The notes below the pieces were generated by a model. It saw only the letters and a program-made list of their open reading frames with translations. It had not been told where the DNA came from and did no database searches. Position numbers and translations under genes: made by a program. DNA of 64,000 nucleotides from Aegilops tauschii subsp. strangulata (Eukaryota; Streptophyta; Magnoliopsida; Poales; Poaceae), in contig NC_053040.3 in NCBI RefSeq assembly GCF_002575655.3, positions 158,597,148-158,661,147 of the forward strand. The letters run 5' to 3'. This document shows positions 32,380-43,306 of the stretch, piece after piece. Within the stretch, counting starts at the first letter, position 1. Each line of letters begins with the position of its first letter.

Positions 32380-33529
32380 TACAAAACAGATTATTATTTG
32401 AAGGTTTAGAGTTTGGCACATGCAAATTTACTTGGAATGGCAGGTAAATACCGCCTATGGGTAGGTATGGTGGACTCATATGGAACAACTTTGGGTTTAA
32501 GGAAGTGGATGCACAAGCAATATTCCCGCTTAGTACAAGTGAAGGGTAGCAAAAGATTGAGGAGTGACCAATTAGAGAGCGACAATGGTCATAAACATGC
32601 ATTGTGATTAATCAACATTGAATGCAAGCATGAGTAGGATATAAATCACCATGAACATAAATATCGCGGAGGCTATGTTGATTTTGATTCAACTACATGC
32701 ATGAACATGTGCCAAGTCAAGCCACTTGAATCATTCAAAGGGGGGTACCATCCTATCATACTACATCACAACCATTTTAAATGCATGTTGGCACACAAGA
32801 CAAATCATTATCAACTCCTAGCTAATTAAGCATGGCATGAGTAACTATAATCTCTAATTGTCATTGCAAACATGTTTCATTCATAATGAGCTGAATCAGG
32901 AACGATGAGCTAATCGTATTTACAGAAACAAAATAGGTCGAGTTCATACCAGCTTTTCCTCATCTCATTCATTTCATCTTATATCATCATTATTGACTTT
33001 CACTTGCACGACCGAACGATGTGAATAATAATAAGAGTCCACGCGCATTGGACTAAGTTGGAATGTACAAACATTTATTCAAAGGAGAAGACAAGGTAAT
33101 ATGGGCTCTTTGTTAGATCAACAATAATGCATATGAGAGCCACTCAACATTTTCCTCGTGGTCTTCTCCTTATGACCCAAAGAAAAGGAAAAGAACTTCA
33201 AAGAAACACGTTAAAATATTTTTGGGGTTTTTGTTTATCTGAAGCAAGTAAAAATGAAAACGAGAAAACTATTTACACGGGAAAGTTCCCAACAAGTAAA
33301 AGAAGAACGAGAAATCTTTTTGGGTTTTCTTTTAATACTACTACTAATTAAACTAGAAAGAAACTAAAAAGAAGCAAGGACTAATTTTTTTGAATTTTCT
33401 CAAAGTTTTTCAAACACACAAGAAGAAAGCAAGAGAAATAAACTAACATGGATAATACAATTGAAAAGTATGAACACCGACAACTGGAATGAATGTGTGA
33501 ACATGAACGTAATGTCGGTGAGAAATACG

Positions 33530-33547
33530 TACTCCCCCAAGCTTAGG
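33530..33547 (-). other. purine-rich motif after the Gypsy accessory ORF
   Basis: Minus strand CCTAAGCTTGGGGGAGTA. The same motif follows the related ORF tail at about 17600. It looks like a polypurine tract but lies more than 1 kb from any LTR, so that role is doubtful. Confidence 0.5.
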
Positions 33548-33559
33548 CTTTGGCCTAAG

Positions 33560-34589
33560 TTGGTCTATGGCCCCGGCCGGCTAGGGTAAAATCCATGGTT
33601 GTAGTTGGGATTGTACTCGATTGCAGCTGCCACCGCCTGGTGAGCTGCCTCATGGAGGCGAGCGGTCTCCCTCGCCCTTTCGTACTTGGCTGCCTCCTCT
33701 CTAAGTATGAAATATCTTCGCTTTATCTAAAGTCAAAGAAAGTAGGATCAGGAAGCGTAATATGGATAGCGCACTGCCTGTCAAAGATTAGTCTGTACTA
33801 AAAAGGCAACTCGCCTCTCTCAAGAAACGGGTAATGTTCCATAGCATCATAATCAAGGTAAGCAGGTGGCAAATGAGAATCATTTTCTTTTATTGGGACT
33901 CCAAGATAATGGGCTAAACGAGTGGCATATATTCCACCAAAGAAGTCTCCATCTTTAGCATTATTATGCAGTCGACATGCAGTGATAGCCCCCAAATTAA
34001 ATCGTTTATCATTCATTACTGCGATCTTGAGAACAATGAGACCGGAAGCGCAAATGTGGCTATGATCATGTTTATCGTTAATGCATCTACCTATAAAGAG
34101 AGCAAAGTAATGTAAAGCAGGAAAGTGAACGCTCCCTATAGTAGCTTGTGTTATGGTTCTGGTTTCACCTACAGTAATGCTAGCAAGGAACTCAAAATAA
34201 TTGGATTTACGAGCTTCAGTATAATTGCCCCACTGCTGAATTTTGCATGCATCATTAAATTCTTCAAGGCCCATGCTAAATGATTTATCATATAGATCAA
34301 ATAAAATAGAATGTGTATTGTGCTGGACAGAATACTTCAATCTCCGCACAAAGGAATCATTAAGATTGTAGTACTGAGGGCACTTATCTGACACGAAGTC
34401 CGTCATCTCGGCATTATGCACGCATGTATAAAATTCTTCCTTAAAACCAGCATGAGTCATGAAATGATCCAACGACAATTCACAAGGTCACACTTGAGCC
34501 TCCCGCGGTGGTTCAAGGTCCGGCTCCCGGATAGCAGGCCTTGCAGCTTTCTTCTCCGAGGAACCTCCTTGGAATATTTTCCTAAACAT
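33560..34589 (-). pseudogene. Gypsy accessory ORF (putative plant transposon protein)
   Basis: Starts at the ATG at 34589 (MFRKIFQGGSSEKK). A TGA at 34488-34490 interrupts it just before the conserved core. The core (34478-33801) is open: SLDHFMTHAGFKEEFY, CPQYYNLNDSFVRR, SITVGETR, HYFALFIGRCIN, FFGGIYATRLAHYLG and PPAYLDYDAMEHYPF. A TAG at 33798-33800 precedes YRLIFDRQ, and the Ala/Glu-rich tail is damaged. The sequence matches a protein repeatedly seen in wheat Gypsy elements between protease and the 3' end. Its function is unknown. Confidence 0.65.
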
Positions 34590-35069
34590 TTTCTTCCTCT
34601 GAAAAATTTCTGAAATTTTTAATGACTCAAACTAAAAGTGAACCAAATTCAACAAGATTGATAGCAACTACTCCTACAAGTGTCTAGAGGCTATATCATG
34701 CAACAAAACTACTTTGAACCATATAAATTTGACATGCAAGCTCAAGAACAAGGTCACCACAGCAGCAAAAATTTGCAATATATAAAGCACTATAGCAAAA
34801 ACTAATTGGACCAACGGAGGAGCCACATACCAATGAACAATCCCCTGAAGCAGTTTTGGAAACAGAGTTCCGAGCAAGGAGATCGAAAATGGCAGCAAAA
34901 TGAGAAAGAATACGGGTTTGAGCAATGGTGGGATCTTTTCTGGAGGAAGACGAAGTGGATGGGTGCTGGCATAAGTGAGGGGGACACACGTGGGACCCAC
35001 AAGCCCTGTAGGCGCGCCCTGGGGGCTTGTGGCCAACTGGTGCACCTCCCCTAGGTGTTTTCAGTGCCA

Positions 35070-35078
35070 AAAATTCTT
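35070..35078. repeat. MULE target-site duplication AAAATTCTT, left copy
   Basis: Exact 9-bp match to 43298-43306. Nine bases is the MULE standard. Confidence 0.9.
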
Positions 35079-35220
35079 GGGCTTATTCCATCTGTGCCCC
35101 CAATTCCTTAGTTGTGCTTAGTTTTCCCCACGCTTCAAACTTTTGCTCACTTTTCCCCACTCCCTTAGCTGAAACTCTCACAAATGTTCATAACAGACGT
35201 TTGCCGTCTTGGCCGTTAAC
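35079..35220 (+). repeat. MULE left terminal inverted repeat
   Basis: Begins GGGCTTATTCCATCTGTGCC and runs to about GTTAAC at 35220. It pairs with 43150-43297 with scattered mismatches. The first 15 bases are the least conserved. Confidence 0.8.
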
Positions 35221-35814
35221 TGACTTGTGGGGCCACGTTGGACTCTGTTGACTGTGGCTGTGGCTTCGCTGGTTGGGCCGTGTTTGTGTTCATAGGACGG
35301 GCTCGTTAGTTTGTTCGTAATAAATTAAAAAAGCCTGCTATTGATGGATGCAGCCTGCTATTCATGCCCCGCTTTGGCATCGATGTAGCCTGCTATGCAT
35401 GCGAACACTGCCACGCACGCATCTAGTGACCTAGACCTAATCGCATGCATGCACGCCGACACGCACGCATCGATCCGTGCCACACGGTTGCCGGTGGATT
35501 CAGTCGCTCCGCAGCGTCGTTTCACGCGTCACAGGCATACGTGCCGGTGGCAGAAGGGGCAGGCTGCACGCACGCTCGCGTCCATATGTCGAGGCATCAA
35601 TTCACGCCGCACAGCTGCCGCTCGATTCAGTTGTGGGAGGCAGGCAGCCGCCAACGCAGAGCACGCAAAAGGGGAGGCAGGCAGCCGCCAACGCAGAGCA
35701 TGCAAAGCACGCTCGCATCGATTCACGTTAACACATTGATGATCGCATCGGTTCACGCACGCACTGAGTCACGATCTACGCCGTTTCCGCGTGTACCCAC
35801 TTCGTCTCCCCCGG

Positions 35815-35824
35815 CTATTTAAAC
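35815..35824 (+). promoter_or_regulatory. TATA-like box of the MULE left gene
   Basis: CGGCTATTTAAACCGCC lies about 100 bp before the ATG at 35923, followed by a pyrimidine-rich leader. Confidence 0.4.
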
Positions 35825-35922
35825 CGCCCTTCATTGCCTCTTCTTCTACAGATCCATCTGCGCCTCCCACTTCTCTTCTTCCCCCAAAAGCCAAAGCCGT
35901 TCCACTCAGCGAAGCGAGCAAG

Positions 35923-36340
35923 ATGCAGTACAACGGGCCGACGTTCCAAGAGCCGCCCACCGTGCCGGAACGGCGGTACCCCGCCAACGTCATCGTTGAG
36001 GCATCGCTCCCCGTGTGCGCGTTCTCACGCTGGAGGGGTTGCACGGGGGTTCCTCCGTGCGGGCTTCCACCACCTCCCGACGGGCTCGCCGCCCATGTTC
36101 AACCTTGTGGAACAGCGTCCCCACGCCAACGCTCCAGTGGTAGGGCTCGTCGTCCACTTCACCAACAGGTTCGATGCCGACTACCTGCTCGGCAAGGTGT
36201 ATTGGTGTGGGTGCGAGTTCATCGCATTCACCACCTATAACATCTTCACCGACTTCGAGAGCATCTTCCCCGCTTGCAACCGCATGCACAGCCTCCCGTA
36301 CTACCTCGGCGACAACGGCCTTGAGGAGGAGCAGTACTGA
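35923..36340 (+). pseudogene. unknown gene at the left end of the MULE, frameshifted
   Basis: The ATG at 35923 opens MQYNGPTFQEPPTVPERRYP. Reading then moves to another frame between about 36000 and 36060, after which a compact sequence follows (GFHHLPTGSPPMFNLVEQ; VVGLVVHFTNRFDADYLLG; WCGCEFIAFTTYNIF) to a TGA at 36338. The second part looks like a folded domain, with alternating hydrophobic strands. I do not recognise it. It occupies the place of mudrB in MuDR but shows no likeness that I can see. Upstream, 35391-35720 holds repeated GCACGCATCGAT and CAGCCGCCAACGCAGAGCA units. It could be captured host sequence or a MULE-specific gene. Confidence 0.4.
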
Positions 36341-37498
36341 AGCCGGCGGCGAAGAAGACGGTGAAGCCGGCGGTTAAGGTGAAGACGACGGTGAAGACAT
36401 GGCGGTATTGACCTAGCTACCCTATCTACTATGTAGTGTGAGTTTGGTGTGTGTGTTGCCTGAGCTAGCTACCCTATCTATGTAAGGTTAATTATTATCT
36501 ATCGGTGTCGTGTTATATGTAAGAACTTGTGTTGCCCTAGCAACCCTATCTAAGTTAAGTTATGTGTGTTATATTAATGCTTTGTTATGTTTGTATTTTA
36601 TTTGTCCCAAGTTTAGACACGGCTAATTGGCGTGGGAAAAATTAACAAAATAACTAAAAATGATGTGTTTATAGATGCCTTCTAAAACTAAGAACATATT
36701 GTACATTTGTACACGGCTTTGGTTTGAGAGCTCTGTATTTTTTAGGTATTCCAAGAATACTTTGGTTTTCAGAAATATTGAAGTATCAAATACTTTGAGA
36801 TGTTTGGCTTTAGTCAAAAGTGTAGTTTTATATACTTTAATATGTAGAAAACTACACTATGTTTGAAGTATATAAAAAAGAGGGTTGGACCTCTTTTTCC
36901 AATCATGAAGTATTGGTTCGCTAGGCATAATAATACTGCGGTTTGCAAATACTTTTATTCTAAAAAATGAAGGGACCCATAAAGGAAAGCCAAAAAATCC
37001 TCAATGAGATAGAAGAGATTGGGCAATCAAATTAATGAAAAAAGCAATCAGAAACAAAAAAGAACAAAGCAATCGTTCCTAAACAAAAAAGAAACATCGC
37101 TTGTTTCTGGGCCTCATTTATCCTTTGTGGGCCTATTGCAGCTTGATTCTCTTTGGGCCCGTGAACTAGGTTTTTTTCTAGCAGAACTGACGAACTCGAG
37201 GACAAAACTTTGGCAAGTGCGAGAGAGAAGAGATGAACTTGATGTATATCCCTTGTGCGGCTCAAGTATTGCTTACTGTCATCTGATGAGCTAGGGTATG
37301 ATCCAACACTCGAGGTTATTAGCTAACAAAATAATCCTATCACTGAACTGGTAGTTGTCTTCTGCCGAAACTGAAAGTGTCGAAACATAACAGTAAACTG
37401 CATACATTCAGAGATCGACAGTTGCACTAAACAGAGTTGCATTTGAGATAAACAGACTTGGATTGCTAAACAGTGGCAACAACAGTAGACAAACATCT
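36341..37498. other. MULE spacer between convergent genes
   Basis: AT-rich sequence with no supported ORF; it would contain the 3' ends of both neighbouring genes. Confidence 0.4.
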
Positions 37499-38069
37499 CT
37501 AACGAGAGATGGCCATCAAGTAAAAAATTCCTAGAGGAAGTATTCCTAAAGCTATCAGATTGGATTGCTTCTTCAACTCAATCAGGTGCTTGAAGTTCTT
37601 GTTCATCTTCTTCAATTCCTTCTTCAGTTCGACATCTACCACCGTCGGGTATTCCGGACGCGCTGCTGCTGCCGGAGCGGCACTGTCATGGGGCAGATTG
37701 AACTCGCGGATTGCATTCCCCCTCCAATCCAGCAAGCCCAACCCTTGAAGCCTCTGGATGTAATCATCCATCCACTCGAAATGGTGGCATTTCTTCATGA
37801 TCTGAAAACGAAATCATGTAACCTAAATCCAAATCTGATAGATTTTTTGAGAAATTAGAGATAAAGGATGCGAGGAAAACTCAGATCTAACCTGCCCCTC
37901 AGGCTTGCTCTCGCATTTGACGAACTCGCGCCCAAAGTTCCCATTCTTCTCCTCCTTCGAAGTCAACCGCTTCAGTGGCGCAGTCCGTGGGCAGTTAGTG
38001 CATCGAGTCATCGGCACTGGACCATACACCGGCCACGTGGAACGGGGGGGCTGACGAGGAGGTCGACAT
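37499..38069 (-). pseudogene. GRF-type zinc-finger protein gene inside the MULE
   Basis: Two exons. Exon 1 ends at 37892 (CAG|GTTAGA); a 90-bp intron (37802-37891) ends TTTTCAG; exon 2 runs to 37499. The joined frame gives the GRF pattern: RCTNCPRTAPLKRL, NFGREFVKCE, then KKCHHFEWMDDY, i.e. C-x2-C...C...C with the FEW core. A Lys-rich coiled segment (ELKKELKKMNKNFKHLIELK) and a C-terminal hydrophobic stretch (LIALGILPLGIFYL) follow, as in many small plant GRF proteins. GRF fingers bind nucleic acid. The likely start, ATG at 38069, is out of frame with the finger because of a run of seven C (38044-38050, G on plus). Without that base the gene would be intact. Confidence 0.65.
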
Positions 38070-39521
38070 ATCACCGGAGAGGAAGAAACAGAGGAATTGC
38101 TCGAGAGGAAGAAGAACGAGAAGATGGGGAAAGAAACAGAGGAACTGCTCGATCTGCTCGATGCCTTTGTCTGTCAGATGGAGAAGAGGAGAAGGGGAAG
38201 CTATATTAATGATTTTCCACATTGTATTTTGCAGTTTGAATATTTGAACCAACTCTTAACACTGACATGTGGTGGTCATGTGCGAAAAATACAATTTCAT
38301 ATGTGAAGTGGGGCAGATCGTAAAAACCCGAGAAGGACAGTGCAGTAGCCAATCAGGATGCATCAAGCGGATCGTGCATGCCTGCCCCACATCTGACGGG
38401 TGGTGTTTGGCGCTTGGTAGGATCCGACGGCGGATGTTCGACGCTAGGGTTTGGAGCATTTCTGCGGGGTTATGAGCCAGTCAACGGGGTTATTAGGGTT
38501 TGACCAGATTTCAAATGGCCATAACAAAATTAGAAAAAATCGCAAAAATATAAAACAAACGTAGTTCGTCCGTTTATGAGACCTAGTTACCATAAAAAAA
38601 TATAAACTCGGTATAGGGGCGTTTTTTTGAAAAATCATTTTTTGAAGTGATCTGTCGAAATCAAGTTCAAATGTTTTTAAAAAATTCAAAAAAAAAATCA
38701 AAATGTTGTAATTCTTGCGCACATAGCCGTCATATGTGACAAGGTTATGAGAAAAATATATAAACTTGGTGTAGGTCATTTTCATGAAAAAAGGCTTCAC
38801 ACAAATGAGCTATCACCTATGAACATGTTCAGAGTTCGTAGAATAGGGAGAGAGGGTTTAGGGTTTGAAAAAAATCAAAATAATTCAAAAGAAATCAAAA
38901 AAATCTCCATAGCTTCATTTTGGAGTGAATAAGAAGGATCTGAACTTACTTTTTCATTTTCATATCTAAAACGTGTTATTTAACGGTTTTGAATTAAAAG
39001 CATATTTTTTCAAAAAAATTGTAGTAATATGAATATTAATCAATAAATAGTGAGACTTCGTTTTTAGCCTATATATATGGAACAAGTGTTAATAAAAATA
39101 TATATGCCTCATTTAGACAAGGTCAAAAAACACTTGATTTCAAATAGGGCTGTTTACCCTAGCTTTCGAGCTCGTTTCTAGCACATTTCTCATTCGGACT
39201 GTTCACCTACGAATATTGGACTTCAAATGCTCGATCAAATACACCACACAGAGCAATCAACCTCCAATGTTCAATTTCAACTTTGGCTTGAATCCTGGCC
39301 CAAATTCAAATATTGATTTAAATTCAAATTTTGATGGAAATTTGAATTCTGACTCAAATAAGAAACCAAAGTAGAAGCAATATTATTACAACTGATAAGT
39401 TTTCATAGTAGCTCAAATCAACCAAGTTTTAAGATGCCAACATATTAATACAAATCTACCAAGTTTTAAGCGATCGACTCGCCCTCAAATTGACAACACA
39501 AACATTTCCTAACAACTTAAT
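38070..39521. other. MULE spacer, AT-rich
   Basis: Contains many poly-A/poly-T runs and ATTCAAAT-type repeats (39290-39350). No supported coding frame. The GRF gene promoter should lie near 38070-38250. Confidence 0.4.
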
Positions 39522-42500
39522 TCAAATTTTCGACTTGCTCCTTGTGTTTGCAGCTGGCTTCACCATCTTGCTCCTGGTTTCCCTAGTTGAGATGCTCTGT
39601 TCTTTCAGACTCTTGTTCCTTTTGATCTTGGGCTTTACTTGGGGTTTTCCCCGTGGAGGTGCTGATGGAGTAGTTCCACTCGCCGAGCACTTGACGACCA
39701 TTTGACGGTCATCTATGGGTTCAGTAATCTTTAAAGGCATAATTGGAAAAATTACCCCTCCTCTTCCTCTCTTATAGCTTCAAAACCATCAAAGACCATG
39801 GTTTCAAAATCTTCTGCTTCTTCATCTCCTGGCCTTTTCTCCCTAGAGCTGGTAAATAAAATTATAAGCCATAGGCAAAAAAGAGAACAAATGCAAACAA
39901 AAGGGTAGCCGCATTCTACAAATGCAAACACATACCAAGATGCTTCATTTGCTGCTGCATTCTCCACTGCTTCATTTGCTGCTGCATTCTCCACTGCATC
40001 TTCAGTCTCCATTGCTGCTGCATTCTCCTCAGCATTGGCTGTTGTCCATCTTTCCTCCTCTCCAAATGATGCATCCACTGCATTGGTACAAAGCCTAGCA
40101 ATATGCCCCAGAACTCCACATTTTTTGCAAGCACGCTTCTTTGGTAGACGACCCTCCTCACCTGCTCTAATCCTCTGGTTCCTTGGTCTTCCTGGTGGTC
40201 TAGTAATGACAGGAGCGTGGAGTTTGAACCCTGGATCTACTATGTTCCATTGATCTTTCCCCAATAGTGCAGGCACATTGTCAGCATAAGCAGCCATAAA
40301 TTTGGCAGCACAGAAATACTCAGAGCAATATTGATCAACTTCACCATCTGCACCCCCGATAACGGTCATCAGATGTAGGGCATGTATGCATGGCTTCCCA
40401 CGGATCTGCCATTGCCTACAAGTACATTCTCTAGTACTTAGGTTCACAGGATACCTCCATACCCTATTTTTAGTGTCAGTATAGGTAACCTCTCCCTCAT
40501 ATGTACCAGATTGAATACATTTCATCTTCAGTCCTCTTGCCTTCAAGTGCAATGCCTTAATCAGTGATGGGAGCATTTGATGACCAACATATTGTGTTTC
40601 TGCAATTCTTTTGCGAAGAGCCATCTTTCTCATGATCATTTGCCTCATCTTGTCAAATGCTTGCCACAACAAGAGCCCTTTCACTGACTTGAACTTTGTA
40701 TTGAAGCATTCTGCAAGGTTACTGGTCACATAATCTACTTTGCAGATTTCGTTGAATTTGCTTCTTGACCACACCTTGCCATGATGTGCATCCATGTACT
40801 CCTTCACAAGAGGATTTTGAGCATACAACACTCTCAAATGGTGTTCATGCTTCCTTTTGCTGCATGTGTATGATGCTGGCCATAAGTTCTCATCATAAAC
40901 TTTACCTTTGAAATTCTTTTTGAAATTATGCGCTAGGTGTCGCATACATTCCCTATGCTCCACTCCAGGAAATACAATTTCCACTGCACTCTCTAAACCC
41001 TTGCAAGCATTTGTGTGTATAGCTAAACCTGGGGGTGTGCCTATAATGTTGCGCAACTGCTGTAGAAACCAGACCCAACTTTCCTCAGACTCTGCCTCCA
41101 CCACACCAAATGCAACTGGGAATAGCCAGTTGTGTCCATCAACTGCAGAAGCTGCTACTAGCTGTCCTCTCCATCTTCCAGTCAAATGTGTAGCATCTAC
41201 AGCCAAATAGGGCCTGCAACCATCTAGAAACCCCTGCCAGCAAGCCTTGAAACAAACAAAAGCCCTTCTGAAGCACTCCTTCTGAAATGACTTCCCTTTT
41301 ATTTTGAATGGAACTGTATCCTTGTCAATCTCTACAACACTCCCTGGACTTGCCATCTCAACTTTAGCTTTGAAAGTGTAAAGCAGCTGAAAACTGTCAT
41401 TCCATTGACCATTAATTCTGTCAAGAGCCTTTTCCCTAGCATTGAAAATTCTCATGTAAGGAATTTCTATCTTGTCCTTCTCAAAAATCTTCTCATGGAG
41501 TGCTGTTGGACCAAGTCCAGGTTCTTCTCTCAGCCAATCCAATATAGCATCTGCCACCCACCTAGTTTTTGCTAGCTTGGTTTTGGCCTTCCCCCCTCCC
41601 CCTCCAGGTGGACAAGTGTGCTTGTGTGGGATTTTCTTTATCTGAAACAAAATAAAAGGGTAAAATACAGTTAAGAAACCTTACTCAACGATCTGAAACT
41701 AAATTACTAACTGAACTTGGATTACCTGAATATATTTGCTCTTTCTCATACGAGATGCATGCAACTTCCACCTACACCTAGGATATGGACAAAAAACTGT
41801 GAACCTTGCTGGCTCACTCCATTTAATCTTATAGGTGTTTTCAGATATAATGCACCATGTTGTCACTGCATTCCGACAGTCCACCATTGATTGGAAAATG
41901 GTACCTACACTAAGCTCAGGTTTTTCCCTGTTCCACTCAATTGTTGGCATGTCATCACCATCGTATTCATCCTTGATTAAGATGTCCATGTTCTCCACCT
42001 TCTCTTCATCGTCAGTGTGATCAAACCTAGCTTGGCTGATGGGCTCCTCCATATATTCATCATCCACTGCTTGCTGACTGGATACATCGACCAGTTCAGG
42101 AAACATCATCTCGTCTTCATCATCATTTGTAGGCACTGCCTCGTCAGGTTCTGCATCTTCTTCTACACCAACTGCAAAAGGTACACAAGAAGAAGCAGCT
42201 GAATCGGAACCAGAATTGGCAGCAGGCATGTTGTGGCTCCATGAACCACTTACTTTACTTGGTGTCGACCTACAAGGAGTGCTGGGGTGCTGGCTATTAG
42301 CACAGACAGATGATGTCTGAACTCCCTTCCCCTTCGTCCGTTCTGCGCGTGGCTGAAGCACATCGATTTGGAGTTTACCGAATCGGCAACCAGCAATCCC
42401 AGCAAAAAAGCAACGGCATATGATCGTCGCAAGTTAGTGGGAGAAATCTTTGCTCGTCACTGCTGAAGTAATTCAGTTCAACAGCATCGGCATCACTCCA

Positions 42501-42994
42501 GGGATAGGTGTTTTGGAGCTCAGCTCGCAAATCTTTGAAAGATATGCTGGTTTCTACCACTTTGGGATATAAAAATGATGAAATCAAATGCGGTTTAGTA
42601 CCACGCATCACACTAGTTTCCATTCTAATCGCCAGCCGGAAAGCCTGCGCGGGATCAATCCTATTTTGTTGAAGGAAACAAAGGCTTCAGTTAGCCGGGT
42701 AAAATCGAGCACAAATTCGAACGATTCAAGCTAACAGAAGTCAAATACGGCCTACAATACGACTTAGAACGTCAATTCGAGAGGAAACAATGCTTACCCA
42801 GGTTTAATCCATGAATTATCTGCCGCGGATTCGACCCAATCCTCTCCACGGTCGACTGCCTTCCGGGCGTCCTCACTCAACATCGCTATGTAATCCCAGA
42901 TGGGGAGGTGGGCTATATCTGGCGGAGACGCGGCGTCGCCGCCGAACAGAATAGGGGCATAGGGTGGAGGAAACAACTGCGGTGGACGCGGCAC
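39522..42994 (-). pseudogene. MULE transposase gene (mudrA-like)
   Basis: Exons on the minus strand: a possible first exon 42994-42798; about 42624-41726, with a PB1-like N-terminal region (DLRAELQNTYPWSDAD) and then the Mu DNA-binding region (CRNAVTTWCI; CPYPRCRWKLHA); intron 41642-41725; main exon 41641-39936; intron 39849-39935; last exon from 39848. The main exon has the MULE core: DATHLTG (first Asp, 41195-41197), CMRHLAHNFKK, NLAECFN (Glu), a SWIM finger CTCRQWQIRGKPCIHAL and a zinc knuckle CKKCGVLGHIARLC. The second Asp site reads TNACKGL, so Asp is Asn at 41009-41011. Single-base frameshifts lie at a T6 run (42404-42409) and a G4 run (39754-39757); past the latter a basic tail with TRSK motifs is open to 39522. 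The family is sure; activity is unlikely. Confidence 0.85.
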
Positions 42995-43149
42995 GACGCC
43001 GGCGGAGGGGGCGGGGCGGCGCGGTGTAGTGCGGCCTGTCTAGATCTATTTCAGATTCAGATGAGCTGCCCAATACGTGTCTCCTTGCGGTCCCACCCGT
43101 CAACAAGCAACAGTCAGACAAAGACTCGACCCCACTCGTCAGCAATTAA

Positions 43150-43297
43150 CGGTCAATGGACGGTCAAGACGGCAAACGCCCGCTATGAGCATTTGTGAGA
43201 GTTTCAGCTAAGGAAGAGGGGAAAAGTGAGCAAACGTTTGGAGCGTGTGGAAAAGTGAGCACAACTAAGGAACCAGGGGCACTAATTTAAATATCCC
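43150..43297 (-). repeat. MULE right terminal inverted repeat
   Basis: Minus strand begins GGGATATTTAAATTAGTGCC and continues GTTCCTTAGTTGTGCTCAC. It is collinear with the left TIR over about 140 bp and would carry the transposase promoter. Confidence 0.8.
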
Positions 43298-43306
43298 AAA
43301 ATTCTT
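43298..43306. repeat. MULE target-site duplication AAAATTCTT, right copy
   Basis: Exact match to 35070-35078. Confidence 0.9.

Larger units (their letters stand above)
32380..35069 (-). mobile_element. non-autonomous Gypsy element, 3' part
   Basis: Minus-strand order: spacer (35069-34590), accessory ORF (34589-33560), purine-rich motif (33530-33547), then a long non-coding tail to 32380 that I recognise as a common wheat Gypsy tail. It continues the protease part at 43307-44384 once the MULE and one 9-bp repeat are removed. In this lineage protease is followed by the accessory ORF with no reverse transcriptase, so the element was non-autonomous before the MULE hit. Its 3' LTR is not in the window, because the CACTA insertion intervenes. 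Confidence 0.65.
35079..43297 (-). mobile_element. full-length MuDR-type MULE (8.2 kb)
   Basis: Bounded by long TIRs (35079-35220; 43150-43297) that align base for base from GGG: both have GTGCCCC at the same offset, then TTCCTTAGTTGTGC and GAAACTCTCACAAATG. The 9-bp TSD is exact. Inside are a transposase gene (minus, from the right TIR), a GRF zinc-finger gene (minus, middle) and an unknown gene (plus, from the left TIR). The outward promoters and convergent layout parallel maize MuDR, whose mudrA and mudrB converge. It is inserted in the Gypsy element of 32380-44384. Intact ends suggest a fairly recent insertion, but the genes carry lesions. Confidence 0.9.

Noticed and set aside
35395..35740. 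Plus-strand ORFs with CAGCCGCCAACGCAGAGCA repeats as a gene
   Set aside because: Three frames are open at once across direct repeats; no start context or domain. Treated as MULE leader repeats.
39849..39935. Transmembrane segment in the MULE transposase
   Set aside because: It is an 87-bp GT-AG intron read in frame.
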